NCBI GenBank assembly: GCA_028289725.1
Contig: JANQOH010000059.1
Coordinates: forward strand, 1 to 15,412
Reading direction: 5' to 3'
Source of the DNA: Alphaproteobacteria bacterium
GTDB lineage: Bacteria; Pseudomonadota; Alphaproteobacteria; UBA7887
Length of the DNA: 15,412 bases
In this document: positions 14,256 to 15,412 of the stretch, piece by piece
How the letters are laid out: each line of letters starts with the position of its first letter
Position numbering within the stretch: the first letter of the stretch is position 1
Notes under the pieces: generated by a model
Seen by the model: only the letters and a program-made list of their open reading frames with translations
What the model was told of the DNA's origin: nothing
Databases searched by the model: none
Position numbers and translations under genes: made by a program

Positions 14256-15412
14256 ATGATGGGCTTGTATCGGTTTTTCACTTGGCTCGGCACGCCGCTC
14301 GTTCGTCGCCACTTGGCGGCCCGAGCCGCACGCGGAAAAGAAGATCCCGCACGCCTACCGGAACGCCTGGGTCATGCATCGGCAGAGCGCCCGGACGGCG
14401 ATCTCGTTTGGATTCATGCGGCGAGTGTTGGCGAATCGGTCTCGGTCTTGCCGCTCATCGAGCGTCTATCAGCCGACCGTCAACTCTCCATTCTTGTCAC
14501 CACCGGGACGGTCACATCCGCATCTCTGCTCGCCGACCGGCTCCCGTCCGGTTCGACACACCAATATGTTCCCGTGGACATACCGAGCGCGATATCGCGG
14601 TTCCTCGACCATTGGCGGCCACAATTGGCGATCCTCGTGGAGTCGGAGCTGTGGCCGAATATGATCGGTCAGACTCAACAGCGCGGCGTGCCCATGGTGA
14701 TGGTTCAGGGCCGGCTGTCCGAACGCTCAAGCCGGCGTTGGGGCCGTTTGCGCCATTTGATCCGTCCGCTGCTTGCGCGGTTCCGCTTGATTCTTGCGCA
14801 AACCGAGCTCGACGCCGAAAGGTTTCGCAGCCTCGGCGCAAACGCCGTGGGCGTCTCCGGCACGTTAAAATATGCGACAGAACCACTGCCTCTCATTTCC
14901 GGCGATCTCAACGCGTTTCAAAGCCAGGTTGGTGCGCGGCCGGTTTGGCTGGCGGCGAGTACGCATGAAGGCGAGGAAGACGCCGTGTTGACCGCGCACG
15001 TTACCGCGCGCGCGGAAATCCCTCGTCTGCTAACAATAGTGGTGCCAAGACACCCGCAGCGGGGCGTCGAAGTTGCGGCAATGTTCCAACAGCATGGCCT
15101 CACCGTGGCGCAACGGTCTCAAGCCGACCCGATTGATGATGAGACCGAAATCTATGTTGCCGATACCCTCGGTGAACTTGGCCTGTTTTATCGGGTCGCG
15201 CCGCTTGTTTTTGTTGGCGGGTCGCTGGTCGATGCGGGCGGCCATAACTTGATCGAACCGATTCAGCTTGGCGGCGCGGTTGTCTGTGGACCGCATCTCG
15301 CCAATATGGCGGAAGTTGCCGAAGACCTTGCCCGCGTTGACGGCCTCACGACGGTCAGTGACGGCCGCCGCCTCGGCACCGTGGTTTGCGACCTCTTGCG
15401 CGACGCGGAGGC
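14256..15412 (+). CDS. waaA: Kdo transferase (lipid A 3-deoxy-D-manno-octulosonate transferase), 3' end cut
   Basis: Inner-membrane GT-B glycosyltransferase moving Kdo from CMP-Kdo onto lipid IVA, at the cytoplasmic face. About 385 residues are visible; the family has roughly 420-440, so a short C-terminal piece lies beyond the window. It has a hydrophobic N-terminal anchor (about 4-19) and VWIHAASVGE (51-60), where Glu60 is the expected catalytic base. Then come ILVTTGTVTSA (79-89), LVESELWPN (127-135), QGRLSERSSRRW (151-162), AQTELDAERFRSLGA (181-195), the substrate and nucleotide-site pattern GGSLVDAGGHNLIEP (321-335), and CGPHLANM (344-351). The ATG at 14256 is forced by an in-frame stop at 14241-14243; a second ATG follows directly at 14259, and the ribosome site is weak. 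It lies downstream of the MsbA-like exporter, which fits lipid A assembly. Single or double Kdo addition cannot be told. Confidence 0.95.
   Translation, partial: MMGLYRFFTWLGTPLVRRHLAARAARGKEDPARLPERLGHASAERPDGDLVWIHAASVGESVSVLPLIERLSADRQLSILVTTGTVTSASLLADRLPSGSTHQYVPVDIPSAISRFLDHWRPQLAILVESELWPNMIGQTQQRGVPMVMVQGRLSERSSRRWGRLRHLIRPLLARFRLILAQTELDAERFRSLGANAVGVSGTLKYATEPLPLISGDLNAFQSQVGARPVWLAASTHEGEEDAVLTAHVTARAEIPRLLTIVVPRHPQRGVEVAAMFQQHGLTVAQRSQADPIDDETEIYVADTLGELGLFYRVAPLVFVGGSLVDAGGHNLIEPIQLGGAVVCGPHLANMAEVAEDLARVDGLTTVSDGRRLGTVVCDLLRDAE

Noticed and set aside
14282..14968. 228-codon plus-strand frame inside waaA
   Set aside because: Its product is Arg/Ser/Pro-rich with no domain, while another frame in the same stretch gives an unmistakable Kdo transferase open to the window end.
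1..15412. A defence island, biosynthetic cluster or mobile element
   Set aside because: Every sizeable gene belongs to a common housekeeping or widespread family, composition looks uniform by eye, and there are no transposases, integrases, toxin-antitoxin pairs or repeat arrays.

Overview
The window is gene-dense, GC-rich chromosomal DNA that looks like the core genome of an alphaproteobacterium, probably near the Rhodospirillales/Rhizobiales. That assignment is inference from the gene set: paired tldD and tldE, a plant-type glutamate-cysteine ligase, ubiA plus ubiD, a cytosolic PHB depolymerase of the Cys-nucleophile type, a ChrR-type cupin, and a tldE-cysQ-(ABC transporter)-waaA run. The Kdo transferase shows that the cell is Gram-negative with lipid A, and PhaZ implies PHA storage granules. 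I see no transposase, integrase, phage gene, tRNA, rRNA or CRISPR array, and no stretch over about 150 bp without a gene.

Layout. (1) Plus strand, 1-1864: the 3' part of tldD, cut by the window edge, then a duplicated ChrR-type bicupin. (2) Minus strand, 4419-1901: rsmE, gshA and a small exported DUF5818-like protein whose start codon overlaps the gshA stop. (3) Plus, 4545-5420: ubiA, divergent from rsmE; its stop codon interlocks with the stop of the next, convergent gene. (4) Minus, 7341-5417: a GNAT acetyltransferase, then phaZ, with a hairpin and a TGC-N3-GCA dyad in the phaZ leader. (5) Plus, 7468-9957: ubiD, then an exported TraB/GumN-family protein whose Shine-Dalgarno sequence lies in a small hairpin. 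(6) A perfect 12-bp stem-loop, then on the plus strand tldE, cysQ and an MsbA-like ABC exporter, joined by overlapping start/stop codons, then waaA, which runs off the right edge.

How the genes fit together. TldD and TldE are the two subunits of one peptidase but sit about 9 kb apart. UbiA and UbiD are consecutive steps of ubiquinone synthesis (prenylation of 4-hydroxybenzoate, then decarboxylation), in separate transcription units. MsbA and WaaA act on lipid A-Kdo assembly and export. GshA supplies glutathione precursor, and CysQ recycles PAP from sulfate assimilation. Apart from this it is ordinary housekeeping DNA. I found no convincing new multi-gene system. The best leads are small: the start/stop chain between cysQ and the ABC transporter, leader structures upstream of phaZ and of the TraB/GumN gene, a dyad between the GNAT gene and ubiD, and a stand-alone bicupin beside tldD.
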